Assembly: GCA_012931725.1 (NCBI GenBank)
Contig: CM022946.1
Location: forward strand, 117,937,371-118,001,370
DNA from: Litsea cubeba
Lineage: Eukaryota > Streptophyta > Magnoliopsida > Laurales > Lauraceae
Direction of reading: 5' to 3'
Length of the DNA: 64,000 bases
This document shows positions 10,601-24,696 of the stretch, piece by piece. Position 1 is the first letter of the stretch; the number at the start of each line of letters is the position of its first letter. A model generated the notes under the pieces. That model was not told the DNA's origin, did not search any database, and saw only the letters and a program-made list of their open reading frames with translations. The position numbers and the translations under genes are program-made.

Positions 10601-13600
10601 AAGAGTAAAGAATACTATGTCTAGGAGAGCCCTGAAGATATTGAAGAAAATGGTGAACTATATCTAAATAAATTGTTCAAGGTGAATGGATAAATCGTAT
10701 GACTTAACATCTGAGATACCTGGACATGTTATAAGTCAGATAAACAAGCTTCCCACTAGTTCTGTATGATTGAGGATCTGCTAATAAATCAATATATCTG
10801 GCTGTAGCTAATGATTTTGTTTAGTTGGAGTTTCAACATTGTTTGCTCCATGTTTACCTTTTCACTTAGAAGATCTAGGATATACTATGAGAAATTGTAA
10901 ATCCCTTCATAGACATTGCCCGTTATGTGCTTAAGAAATACTTTAAGTGCTCAAGGTCCACAATATCAAACTCTTGCCCTAGAGATATCATGAAAACGCT
11001 GAATTTATTGTTAATTCTCATGTAGCAACGTTACATGAACATATAATATTAAGATAGTTATCCCATCAATTCCCCTTCCTAAAGAACAACGTATCATTCG
11101 CGTGGCTTCCCCTAAATTTGTTGAAGCATTGCTCGATTGAATTTGTCAAACCAAGCACAAGGAGACTTTTTAAGGCCATTGCTTTCTTTACTCGTATTAT
11201 TTAGGGACAGACAAAATCATGTTTTTATAGTCCCAAATCATGTTCTATGAATTGAGGGAGGGATGGAGTGAGGGAGATTCCTTAGAAAAACAATTCTCAT
11301 GGTTTTGTAGAAATCCATAGGTGGAAGACTTTTTTTTCCCTTTTTGTATTGGCCTTATTTTTGTTTTCAAGTTTTGTTTAAGCCTTCTAAATTCTTAAAT
11401 ATGTTAATTTCTGAGACTTATAGTGGGCAATCATATAAAAAGCATTATCTGTCTTATTAAACTGGCTCAGTTTCGATCTAACATTGACTCTTCCGAATTT
11501 TTTTTATCAGTTTCCCAATCTTAAGAGTGGAAATTAGAAGTTGGTATCGATGAACGATTGTAGCGTTAGATTGGATTTGTCTTTGGTTTCGATAATGTAT
11601 GTAGAACTCTAAATATTTTATACTGTGCAGTTTACTCTCTACTGTTGGTGATGTAGCTTTTTTACAAATTTAGAATCCTATTTTACTTTTAGAAATATCG
11701 GCTAATCTTTTGCAGCTTCGGTTGGTTTCCCCCCTATGTTGTTTATTAAGGATTTCCAAAGTGGAGTCTTTAGGTTACTGTTAATGAGAATGATGGGAAC
11801 GATTAAGGCAGACTCATACTTGTAGTTAAGGGAGCTAGGGCTTGCACCAGAGAGGACTTTATGAATTTTTCTTTGAATATAGTTGCTTTATAAATATTAT
11901 TTTACCTTATATGCTATAAGTGCACGTGTCATTTATGATTTTTTCATTTGTTTCAGTCTATGTTTGCATTTGAGAGAATAGATTATCATGATAATTACAT
12001 AAAGGAGGTTAGCCCATATTATTACTTCTTGTCATGTTAGCCAAAGCAGCTGCATATGGCTGTTCTCTTCATGGAATTTTCTATTTCCGATGAGCCATTC
12101 GTCCCAATAGTTTAGTTATTATAGGCTTAGAAAGTTTCTTCTACTGATTCATGTGCTTTTTCCCTTGTCAGGTTTTATTATTTGCATAATGATTTTTTCT
12201 TTGATTTTCACCTTGTTTTTTAGGTCATCTGAAATTCTGGAAAAAAAAGGCTCTTGGGATAGAGTTTGCTAAACATTTCAGGTCTCACCTTGGTGCAATT
12301 GAAGGCCTCGCTGTGAGTTATCATCCTTTTTATGCATGTTGAGGATGAGCATAAATCTTGTGATTTTATTTGCGAATGGAATATTTGTTTCTGTTTGCAA
12401 GTTGAGAAACGTTTCTTGTTCAACACTTGACCTTTTTGTTGCTTTATGCTTGTGTTTATGCCCCATTTGAAACTTGAATTAGTGAAATAACTGATAATCT
12501 TGTGACAATCCTGTATGTCACAATATGTGCTTAGATAACAATGTTGTGTAGTTTTTAGTAGGCTTAAAAAGTTTTGTTGAAGTCTTCTACAATGTTTTGT
12601 GCTAGTTTATATTATATGCATACATCTTTTCTTTATAGGCATCATAAGAAAATTATTGAGTTTGACATCTAAATTGTTCTGTTATGCAAGTTTTGTGTCG
12701 TACATCTTTAGAACATAAGTTTGTTGGGGTACAAAACTGGTTTCAAAATTACTATTTGTGTTGCGCAATCTCTGGGAGTGATCTTCACAGCAGTTGTAGA
12801 GGATCATGATGTCTCATGTAAATGATAGAATATAAGTCTTGAGTCATATATTCATTTTATTTTACAATAAAAGTAGATTTCAATGGTCAAAAGTATAGCA
12901 ACCGAAGCATGTATGTTTGTTTCCCAGCTAAAAAACTAATCGATTTTTTTTATTGGCTTCAAAAAAGGAATATTTTCAGACGAGAACACATGGATGTCTC
13001 TATGGATAGGACTCCTCCTGCTCTCACCATATTGCCTAGGAATCGATCCCTGGGCAGGTTTAGGTAGCCTCCCTAGGCCACTGAAGACCAAATCAAGGAT
13101 TGATCAGTGAAATATCTAGACTCTAGAGTAGAAATATAGCGCATTAAAACGTATGCTGTACCTGTAGACGTAAGGGTTTTGGTTGGAGAATTTGGGGCTT
13201 GTTGGTTAACTGGATTGTTTAACAAGATTTTTAGTACAAGAAATGCATGATGATTGGAGAAGGATGTGATTGAAAAATGAAAAATATAACATCCAGGAAA
13301 AGATAACTTCGCTTGTTTGGCAGCCCTAGATTTACCTGGTGCATGTGTTGTGGGGTCATACATGGATCTAACGGAGGACATGGCCCTAAATAGATTTGAT
13401 TGGCGTCGTCAAATCCATATAGCCGACCCCACCTAGTGGGAAAAGGCTTGGTTTGGTTTGGTTTGGTTATGTGTTGTGGGGTCATACGTGTGCCTAGGGA
13501 ATTGGTCCTGTTGGGTCAAATAACATTAAAAAAACATAAAAAGATCCTAAAATAGAAAAGAAAAGGAAAAAAAAAAAACTAGATTTCATAAGCTTTAAAA

Positions 13601-16600
13601 ACCATTTAACATTTAAATGAGGATTTTTAAAATTTAAAGACATGGCAATATTTTCATTGCTCATGAATTGTTTGAGTGTATGCACCATAAAAAAAGATAT
13701 ATGAGAGGGAGGGACCGTTCCCGCCAATTTTGGCGGGATGGAACGAAATTGACTTTTGGAAGGTTTTGTTGAAAGGCTTTTTTTTTTTTTAAAATTATTA
13801 TTATATATCTTATCAAATGTTGGTAGTCCCATGACTACCCTTTTATTTTAAGCAATTTAGTCTTTTAAGTTTTAATAGTTGGGACCCATTGACGCAACAT
13901 AGACCTCATGGCCACATGTGTAGGGCCCACATAGATTTAAGAATTTATTTTTACGTCATTAGTTTCTTTAAATATTGTAATTAGGATTAAGTTTCCATTT
14001 TTATTTAGTTTCCTAGATTAATTAGATTTCTTAGGCCCTAAGTTGTCTTCCTTATATATATGGAATTGTAATGAAGAATTATTCAGAGAGTTGATTAATG
14101 AAAATTGGGTTTTCCCTTTGAGGTGCGTCCTCGTTTATTGTCTCTGCGGAGACTAGTTGAAGTGTCTGCGGACACGCGCTTCGGCGTCTATTGTGCTTCG
14201 GCACTTTCCATGCAAGCCCTAACCCTAGGGCCTGCATCAATTGGTATCAGAGCTAAACGATCCCTTGATCATCGGCGTGTTGCCCTCTATCCCCATCCCT
14301 ACCTTCGTCTACCTTTATCATCCCATCCTCTTTCAACCCGCTGCCATACCCAAAACCTAAGTGCCCAGAGCGTGGAGCGGGAGCGAGAGCGCCGAAGCGC
14401 TAAATTTTAAAGTAATTATATGTCCGGAGCGCCTATACAATATAGTGTTTATGGATTTATTAACAATTAACTAATGGGCACAAATATATCTTATCCATAT
14501 ATTCTAGTATAAAAAATGGAGGAAAAAATTTAACTTTGCAATTTGATCACATAAAATAGACAATAATTAATAAGTCAAAGAAGTTTCTTCATTCAAAAGA
14601 TAAATGTCAAGCTTACAAAAAAGGACAATCCTCATCCATGATTTCATATCCCGTATCCAAAAATAATACTCCACAAAACATATGAGAAGATCAAAAGATT
14701 AAAAAAGAAAGAGAGTACTCATCCAAAGTGTGGTGCATAAGTGGCAGAAGTTGAAGGGGATAGTCCAACATCACCAGAATGAAGTAATGCATATTCTCTA
14801 TCTTCAAGGGCTTCCATGTCATTCTCCAAATTATCATCATTAATAAAACTATCCCAGTTCTTATATGTCCCCTCATAATCCTCTCTATACCGTGTCAACA
14901 ATCGATGATTATAATGCACATAAACCAAAGATTCTGCACGGTCCGCAATCCACATTCATCCTGTTCCTCTTTACATTGTGAAAAAAAACATAGGTACTCC
15001 ATGCCCTCTCTGCACACGAGGTGTTCACACTTTGAGACAATACTTTGACTGCCAAACGATATAGCTCGGGTGCGGTACCATACAAATCCCACCATGTTAC
15101 TACGACAACCGATGATTTGCACTGCTCCTCTTTCGGATTTTAGTCTCTCTTCTCCTCTTTCAGTTTTTTTCTTTTAATCCTCACTGAAAATAAGGATCTA
15201 AGTTTTAAAATCTTTAAATTTTTTGAAACCGACCTTTCAAATTCCACGCTCCCACCTACTCCAAATAGTTTTGATTCGCGGTTCGAAACCCATCGACTTG
15301 CGCTCCCTCCCTCGTTGAACGGTGATCTAAGTTTCACCTGACTCCCGCTCCGTCGTTGGTTGATCTGCGATTCATACAAACTCGAACCGCGATTCATAGA
15401 AACTCGAACCACACTCCATGGGCGATTTTGCTCCGAAAACGCAGATTGGCGTTTTTGGAGCGGGATCGAGGAGGAGGATGGACGGTTCCTGGCAGTAAGC
15501 CCAAAACCCATCTTCTGAACATTCCCATCATACCAAAATAACATCGGTGCATCCACTCCTTCCTACCAGTCATTCAAAAAAAAAAAAAAAAAAAAAAACA
15601 GATTTCACTGTCAACCTTACCCGACCCTAAACCCATCGCATACCCCTCTGCCGAAAGCAAAACCGATCCCACATGTCAAATGGGTTAGTGCTAAATGGGT
15701 CAGTGGGTCACAGCCCATGACAAATAAAGCCCAATCTTGTGGGACAAATCATCTCACGTGTACAGCTGTGTAACTTTTAGTTTTGCCTTATTAGGAGATA
15801 TGATTAGATTATGATTAGATTATGATTATATTAGAATGGCTGTAATCTAGTTGATTGCTACAATCACTGTATCATGTATAGCAACTATATCTCTATATAA
15901 TGAAGCATCGTGACCCTAAAAGGGATCATCGAATTCACAAAGAGTTCTCTTCCTTCTTCCCTCTTTGGTTTTGACATGGTATCAGAGCGGGTTTCGATCC
16001 CGTTGTTCTTGTGTGGCCCATGTGGCCGTGGTTCTTGAGTAGCCCACGTGAGGATCGCCTAAGATATAGGCTTGACACGTCTTAATATACCTGTATGGGC
16101 CTTCCACCTATCAGCTTAAGTTTTTGGGTTGGTATATGGTTTCTTACAATCTACAGCTCGCGCACGATACAGGTGATCTTCTTCCTTGATGCCACAATGT
16201 ATCGCCGTTTAGTCGGCAGCTTGATTTACTTGACTATCACTCGGCCCGATATCTCATATGCAGTAAATCTGGTTAGTCAGTTCATGACACAACCACGTCA
16301 TCTCCACGTGGTTGCTGTTCGGCGTATTCTTCGATATGTTCTTCATACACCATCTCGTGGTCTTTTCTTTCCTGTGGGCAATTCGACTTCTCTCATTGCT
16401 TACTCAGATTCTGATTGGGCTGGTTGCCCTGATAGTCGACGGTCTACCACGGGTTGGTGCATGTTTCTAGGGGACTCGTTGATCTCCTGGAAGTGTAAGA
16501 AACAAGATAAAGTCCACAGAAGCAGAATATCGTGCTATGTCGGCTGCCACCTCTTGAATTGTCTGGCTTCGAAGTCTCCTTTTTGAGCTTGGATTTCCAC

Positions 16601-19600
16601 AATCTGGCCCTACACCTCTCTATGCCGACAATACCAGTGCCATACGGATTACTGAAAATCCTGTCTTTCATGAACGCACAAAGCATATTGAAGTGGCTTG
16701 TCATTGCATACGTGATGAATTTATACGTGAAGCAATTACTCTCCCCCATGTTCCTACCGGACTTCAAATTGCAGACATATTTACCAAGGGACTTCCTCGG
16801 CCACGACACCAATTCTTAGTTGGCAAATTGATGCTCGTGGATTCACCCGCATCAATTTGAGGGGGGGTGTCAAATGGGTTAGTGCTAAATGGGTCAGTGG
16901 GTCACAGCCCATGACAAATAAAGCCCAATCTTGTGGGACAAATCATCTCACGTGTACAGCTATGTAACTTTTAGTTTTGCCTTATTAGGAGATATGATTA
17001 GATTATGATTAGATTATAATTAGATTAGAATGGCTGTAATCTAGTTGATTGCTACAATCACTGTATCATGTATAGCAACTATATCTCTATATAATGAAGC
17101 ATCGTGACCCTAAAAGGGATCATCGAATTCACAAAGAGTTCTCTTCCTTCTTCCCTCTCTGGTTTTGACACCACATACCCAAATCTCCAAATCAGTTAAA
17201 CCGAACTGATTCTTCCGTCAGACCCAAGCACCATCTCCATCTCAAGTCCTTCATCCTTTCTGTTTCCCGAGACCCTAGCCTCACAAACCCGGCCACCTAG
17301 CCACTCCCAGCACCACCCCAAACTCAAACCGAACCCGCCAGCAAGCCAACCCCATCGCCGCCTTTTTCCAGTCTAGAACCCCAACTCAGGAGAGAGAGGC
17401 GTACCTGGATTCGACACCAAGCATCGCCGTCGGACAGCCAGCCGTATTCGACTAGCGATTGCCTAGCGCTCATCATCGACATCTTCTACCAGCACCCATC
17501 GTTTCATTCTCTTACTGCACAAGTCTATGGCAGAAACCAGAAAGAAGAGGGCCCTTTCCATGTGTCTCTTTAAGTTGCCCACCTCCTGCCTATTGGGCCT
17601 AAGTTCTGGTTTGGTTTGGGCCCAACTTGTCTTCAAAAGCCCAGTCAGCCAACAATCAATAGATGTGACCCATTCGACCAAGCAACCCAGTTTTCAGCCC
17701 AACATCAACAGTTGCATCAGGCATTGCTGACATCATCAAATTGACCCAAGTGCAGTAACCAAATTGAAGGCTGAAATTTCTTTTCACAATATTGAGTCCA
17801 TCTGAAGTTAGATTTCAGATCCATCTTCGCTAGCGTATTTGTAGAGAGCAGATCTACACATCAGGTTCATCATTCTTTCATCCACGATGAAACTCCGCGA
17901 TACCACAACCTTCAACATTTTTCAAAGATACAAATATGCAGAGAAATATGGCTCATGGTATTTTGAAAATGAAGTCTATTTTCTGTCTTTTCTTGATTTG
18001 AAATAAGGAGAATTATCTGTTCTTGACTATGGTGACATGTTTGCATGGCTCTAAGACAAGGGTGGTTTAGAAGATGATGAGGAACATGACTTGATTAGTT
18101 TCATCATAGGCTTGAGACTGAAAATAGTAGAGAAAATGAATGACCGTAACAACATTTATGAGGCATAATGGGAAGCAATTCGTGTGGAGCGAATGCTTAA
18201 AAGGTCTCATCTAGTGGAAGTTACCCCTTAAGAAGAAAAATCGCCACATATAATAGACTATGTTGAGGAACTAGTGCCAGCGGATATGCAGACCGATCAG
18301 CCAGAGCTAGACACAGAAGATTCCACATCAGTTGGCCTTGAAATTTCTCTTATGAGTACTAATAAACCCGAAGTGCAAACACCAAATTGTTGATATCCCC
18401 CACCAAAACTCTCATTGATTTTGTCTTTGGGTATCAACAATGGAAATCAGGAGATCAAGAATGGCTAGTCAAAGATTGCGATTTGATGGTGCGAATTCCA
18501 CATGTGACGTCCCCAACGGTTCATGCGTACCTCCAAGCACACTTCAATCGTCAAATCAAAGAATGTGTCATGTTCAACATTTTCAAGATCTGTGTACAAG
18601 CTCAAGATCAGCCAACTAATAGAAAGTTTGTTCGATTGATTTTCGATCCAGGCGGACACTTACCGAGCTCGAGTTCGAGTTTTTTCCAACCCGGGGAGAA
18701 TGATGCAGCATAGACCTCATGGCCACATGTGTAGGGCCCATGTAGATTTAAGAATTTATTTTTACGTCATTACTTTCTTTAAATATTGTAATTAGGATTA
18801 GGTTTTCATTTTTATTTGGTTTCTTAGATTAATTAGATTTCTTAGGCCCTAAGTTATCTCCCTTATTTATATGGGTTTGTAATGAAGAATTATTCAGAGA
18901 GTTGATTAATTAAAATTAGGTTTTCCCATTGAGGTGCGTCCTCGTTTATTGTCTCTGCGGAGACTAGTTGAAGTGTCTGCGGACACACGCTTTGGCGTCT
19001 ATTGTGCTTTGGCACTTTCCATGCAAGCCCTAACCCTAGGGCCTGCATCACCCATTGAATTTCCTGTAAGCCTTGGAGTATTAGGATTTTTCTTTCTTTT
19101 AGTTGTACCCTAGTTGCGGAGTTGGATCATCTAAAGCCCAAACCATCAGAAACTTCCTCTCCTCTATAAGGTCCACTTAATATAACAAAACTCAAGTGTT
19201 TAATATCAATCAATTTAGTGGCGGGCCTGTCATATTGGAGTGAAATCAAAAGGAGGGCATTTATTTTGACCAGTTTAGACTTTCATAATTGGGCCCCACT
19301 AAAGGTCCTAATGAGTTTCCCTTGAGTCCAAGCCTAAGAGAATCCGAACTCTGAGGTAATAGGATATGTGGCAAAGATTGTGTCACCCATTGGTCCTACC
19401 GTATAAAAAGGACTTTGAGATCTATCCGTCTATTAAAAAATTAGGTTAGTTGGGTCTTGGACTTGTCCACCGAAAGTTATTAAATTGACAGTAAGTAAAA
19501 TTTCTAGTTTTTATCATCCCATTCATGATCTTTGATCAGATAGTTGATCACATCTGATGCACTGATTTCTAGCAGATTGTTAGATCCTTAAGTTTGGTAT

Positions 19601-22600
19601 CGGGTAGGCTAATTATTCTAACCATGTGACATGGTTAAGTTGATGGTGGCCCAAATTCGATTGGAGCAAAATTTTTTGCAAAGCTAATATAAGGGGTGTA
19701 CGTTATTTTGGACTTTAGATATGGGCCACATTGATGGATTTATGATGGATTACCGATCAAAAAGGATTTATGGCCCATAGCCTTAGCATATTTAACAATT
19801 TAAGTTTAAACTTTGGTATGGGATGTTAATGATTTAAGGGGACCTTAGTGTCACTAATTAAAACAAAAATGGATTTTAGCATCTTTCGTTATCTTGAATT
19901 TTTTTTTTTTATATTTTTTTCAAACTTCTATAGCATGCTTTCAGCAACATATTTTACAAGCAGCTTCTCAACCCATGCATAGCATGGGCCTTGCAGACGC
20001 CGGGCTGAACGGACTCACTCCCTTTCTGTTTCTATAAGATGTAGTTCTCTAAAATCCTTTTTGTAATAATCTCATTATCAGCATACAAAAACTCACTATT
20101 TTACAATACACTACTCTTGCCGAACACACAAATCAATGTTCCTTCACAATGATCTCCCAAGAGTTGTTTTTTTTTTTTTTTTTTTTTTTTTTGAAATGGT
20201 AAATTGTATTGATCAAAAGCTTTACAGTAAAAAAGAGCTATACTGAGAAGCGGTTGGGAAAGATCCCCAAAAAAACAGCCACCACCCAAACAGGAGGGGG
20301 ACTATACAAAGAAGCGCAAAGGCCTCCCAAGAGTTGTTCTTCAGAAGAACTTTCATCGCTTCAGACATTGTTGCTTTCAGGTGAGATAAAAAGAGGGCTT
20401 TTGCAATGCTAGATGGAACTTTGACGCGTGATCCAAATAGGACAGATGAGCAGTAGAGACTTATATGTGGCAAATTTGCTAATTAGATAACTAGTACAAT
20501 GACACTTACCTTTGCATAATGCAATAGGTAAGTCGGACTCAACAAAAACCGTACATATGTATTAAGCTTACCTTCATCTGAATATTCACTTGGCTAATGG
20601 CCACTTTCAACTTTGCTTTGTTATTTGCTCACTCTTTTTCTTACCTAAATATCCATTCTCTTTGGCCTAATTGAAGAGGCATGAACATCGGATACAGCTG
20701 AAGACCAACAAGAAGCAAAAGAACTGGGTGTAGTAGGGCTACTCTCTTCTTCTTGCATTCTCTCTAAAGGAAGAAGTTGAAGGCTCACCTCCATGGAGGA
20801 CAAATGTGATAAGATAAAAAATGTTACATCCATCGAAATATTAGTATGTTTGATATTATTATTAAATGGATGCAAGGGCACACTGTTGGTAGCATTGGGG
20901 TATAGTTTACTTTGGTTTGGTGTCAAGTTGTGAGCGAAATAGGCGCAGCCAAATACTTTTGGAGGGATATAAATGACATGGAAGAATTAAAAGAAAAAAT
21001 ATCAAGTGCTTTTTCTTGCAGGTCATGGGAAGGCAGAATGATATATGAAAGCAACAATCGAGACAATTTTTTACCTAGACTACTTTTGAATACACTCGCT
21101 AAACAAAGTCCCCTCTAGTTGAATACTAATCTAATCAGATTGTTTCTTGCATTATCAATTTTTGATTCTTTATGAGAACTATCAGATTTTGCACTTTTTA
21201 TCAATGCCTTTTTCATGTTCCATTTCTTGACTGCTCCTAGGCCACTCAAGTTTCAAGAGGCAATTTTCATTGGGCAACAAGTTTGACACCCTTAAGCTGA
21301 TCATAATTAACTGCCTAAAATAAGTTTATCAATTACCTTATCCATTTCTGTTTGTTTAGTTTCTTTCCTTGCTCAGTCGTGAACAATTTCTGGACCGTCA
21401 ATCTATTTGCTTCACCCTACCTCATTGGAACCTCCATAACTCTACCAGATTCTCTAATATGTTCCTCTACCTTTCAAAATTCAGAAGATCCCGAGAAACT
21501 AGAGCTGTCTCCAACTGGCCATACTTGCTCTGCTTGGATCGCCATATTTAGAATCTCATCCACAAAATGAGGAGAATGGTATGTGCGGAGGAGAAATTTT
21601 GTTGAAGCAAAGAACAATCATGCTGACTCTGGTTAAATGGAGTTTCCGCCTAATCTCTAATTGCAACAACAAATAACCTACGAGATACTATACAGATCCA
21701 ACATCTTGGATGGGACTTTCTTCATATGGTAGTCTGCATTGCATGATTTTCACACTCTTTGTCTATAGTTATGATGATGTGATCTCATCCTACAGTTTCA
21801 AGAAGCTCAACTCTAATTTGTTTGTTTCTTTGAAACTTACAATTTGATTCATGGCTTGACTTTACTTCATTAATTGTCTGTACATGTTGGAAAATGACAT
21901 GCCAATTTAATTCTAGCAAAGAAATGTTTGATCCTTTTATATTTGTTTCCTTCTCACGTGAACTTTATATTGCGAGTGCATGCCTATGGAGAAACTGGTG
22001 CTTGCATGAATGTGCACTTGCGGATACCCTTCTGCATCTTGCAGGATGTTTGTGTTCATTATTTTAATTTTTTGATTTCATTTAAGTTGTCCAATTTTGT
22101 TTTAGGTTTCTCCTGTCTAATATGAAAGAAAGGCCGTCTTTTACTGTATCAGTTTTGTATATGAAGAAGAGTATCCGATCCTATTCTTGATAAACTCTTT
22201 ATGAGCAGATGTCAATCATGACGTGGTTCAGTAATGCAGGTTAGTGTTGATGGCTTACTTTGCTGTACAATCTCAAGTGACAATTCTGTGAAGATTTATG
22301 ATGTTGTGAACTATGATATGATGGTGATGATGCGCCTGCCATTTGTTCCTGGTACAATTGAATGGGTTTACAAGCCAGGAGATGTCAAAGTTAAGCTTGC
22401 TGTTAGTGACCGGGACTCCTCTAACGTTCATATATATGATGCACGTTCTGATTCGAGGGATCCTATTATTGAAAAGCAGGTAGCTATCATTTTGTTGAAC
22501 TGTGAAACTCAAATATAAAAAGAAAGCACTGCTTGTTTCTCATTTGAGTATTCTTCCTGTCTTTTTTTTTTCTATGCAGATACACATGGGCCCGATTAAA

Positions 22601-24659
22601 GTTATGAAATACAACCATATATTTGATGTTGTAATATCAGCAGATGACATGGGTTTAATAGAATACTGGTGTCCTACAACTCTACAATTCCCAGAAAACA
22701 GGTATGCAAAGAAGTTCTGTTAAAGGCATTAGGCGTGCACGAGTTGCAGCAACCTTAGAATGCCCATAGTGCCAGCTGCATACATGCAAGACATGATCCA
22801 TGAAATACTAGCACCGTTATTTATTTTTTAACTCTAATATTTTTTTGCAGTAAACATAGATTTGTAAGGTTCTTAGATACTTGTGCTTTTACTTCCAATC
22901 TGATTACAGTGGATTATAAAATCCTGACCCTCAAGAAACTGCAACAAAAATCTTGAGGCATCGATGAGTGTATGTATGTTCAGTCGATTGATTATTGGGA
23001 ATGCTAATGGATCTAACAATGATAGTGTAATGCAAAATATCTCGGAGGAGCTCCAAGAAGTTGAAGATGTTTATCGCATGGTTTAAAAAATCATCTGAGT
23101 TGACTCGGACTCGGACTCGGCTCATACTGAGTTGGGTCGCATGTGACTCGAACTTGAATCAAGGGACTCGGCCGAGTCCTAATGTGACTCATAAGACTTG
23201 GACCTCCAACTGAAATTGGGACTCGCCCCGACTCGGCCGAGTCCCATGCGACTCTGCGAGTCGACTCGGACTCGACCATGAACGAGTCAGGTCCTGAGTC
23301 CGATTTTTTAAACCTTGGTTTATCCTCATGGTTTCTAGGTGGCAACTTCAAAGTAATTGTAGTTCCGAGTGCAAATGGGGTAGGTAGATTAAAGAGATCT
23401 TAGCAGACTTCATTGATGTTCATAACTTGTTGGATCTTCTAGCGACTAAAAGTGAGTCTACATGGTCAAATAACCAAGTTTTGGGTTATTTCGTGATCCC
23501 ATATCCTTTTTACAGTTCAGGGTTACTTAATTCTTATGGTAGGCATGGATGAAAACATCGGCCGCTACGCTACATATCGGTGGCCACGCTACGGCCGATT
23601 TATCGGCCGTTGCACCAGTAGCGGCCGCTACGTCCGCTACGGGGCCGCTACGATTGCTACAGGGCCGCTACGGCGTGAGAAAAAATTTTGCTTTCCAAAT
23701 TCTTTTTAAATGCATAATAAGACTTATTTCTTTTATTCTTATTTCCAAATAACATTTCTACACAACTCTTCTTCCCTTTTATGTTTAAAAGAACACCAAA
23801 AAGCACATGATCTCGCCGAATTACAGTCGATACAGAGAGTTCTTCTCAAGGATTCCTCTCTAAGTACGTCCTATTAGACACCCCCTTTGGTAGATGTATT
23901 TTTTTCTCTAGGTACTCTTAAGTCTTAAGTCTTGACTTCATGACATTTTTTTTTTCTTTTATGAGCCGTTCATTAGTTATTAAGTTAGTATAACTAAACA
24001 ACATGAACACAAGTGAAAAAATGATCATTACTATTATTTTCTATTTATACAGCGATACAGGACATCATACAATGAGGGGACCGCTACGGCCCGTTATCTT
24101 AGTTACTTTTGCAAAAAAAAAAAATATATATTTTCTCTCATTTTCCAATATTCTAGATTTTCTACAATTTTTTCATATTTTTTTTGACGATTTTTCCAAA
24201 TCACACCTCTACGCCGCTACATAGCGCCCGCTACGTAGCGTTTTGGCGGCGGGCGTAGCCGCTATTTTCATCCTTGATGGTAGGACTCCAAGTAAGACAA
24301 TTGGCTGGCCAGGCATTGTAAAAGCGCTGTTCTGGATATCCTACATGCAATCACATGGTGAAAAGCTTGCAGGGAATCTCATGCCTCCTTATCCAACATT
24401 TTGATGATTATCACTATGCTAGACACTTCGTGATTTTATGGTGGGCCATTATTGCACAGGTCAGGATCAATGGTCATAAACTCTTCAAATGCTCTGAAAT
24501 GGACGAGTTTCATGTGGCATGGATGCCTGGGTACCATGGGGGGATGGTCTTCCTGAAAAGAAGAAAATAAAAGGATTGATAGCGAAAGGATTAGAAGATA
24601 AAAAAAAAAAAAAGGAGTGAGAAGAAAAGTAGAAGAAGAAGAACCATTCAAAAAACCAA

Positions 24660-24696
<37 letters not shown>

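Larger units (their letters stand above)
15674..17170 (+). mobile_element. Ty1-copia element, internally deleted
   Basis: LTRs of 303 bp at 15674-15976 and 16868-17170 start TGTCAAATGGG and end GGTTTTGACA. They differ at only four positions (1.3%). The target duplication CCACA is exact (15669-15673, 17171-17175). The primer-binding site TGGTATCAGAGCG begins at 15977 and a GAGGGGGGG purine tract precedes the right LTR. Between them are only 891 bp: a short leader, then the last part of pol (see 16190-16860). Gag, protease, integrase and most of the reverse transcriptase are missing. It was inserted into the older gypsy-type element. Confidence 0.93.
13890..19050 (+). mobile_element. Ty3-gypsy-type LTR element, non-autonomous, with nested insertions
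   Basis: LTRs of 350 bp at 13890-14239 and 18701-19050 both begin TGAYGCARCATAG and end CCTGCATCA. They differ at about 20 positions (about 6%). The target duplication CCCAT is exact (13885-13889 and 19051-19055). The primer-binding site TGGTATCAGAGC starts at 14242. A purine tract CCGGGGAGAA precedes the right LTR. Inside are a C-rich leader, a hAT fragment (14691-15122, minus), a younger copia element (15674-17170), a broken gag-like stretch near 17890-18240 and a short 3' frame (18387-18713). No reverse transcriptase or integrase is seen, so the element depended on enzymes from elsewhere. Confidence 0.88.

Noticed and set aside
14105..14410. 101-codon frame
   Set aside because: It starts inside the 5' LTR and runs into the leader of the gypsy-type element.
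20645..20926. 93-codon minus frame as a separate gene
   Set aside because: It is part of a broken copia pol relic (TPNQSKLYPN, SMDVTFF).
23610..23670. GCGGCCGC NotI-type sites, possible vector sequence
   Set aside because: They are part of the GGCCGCTACG arrays of a hAT element with a perfect target duplication; a related copy at 26808 has the same.
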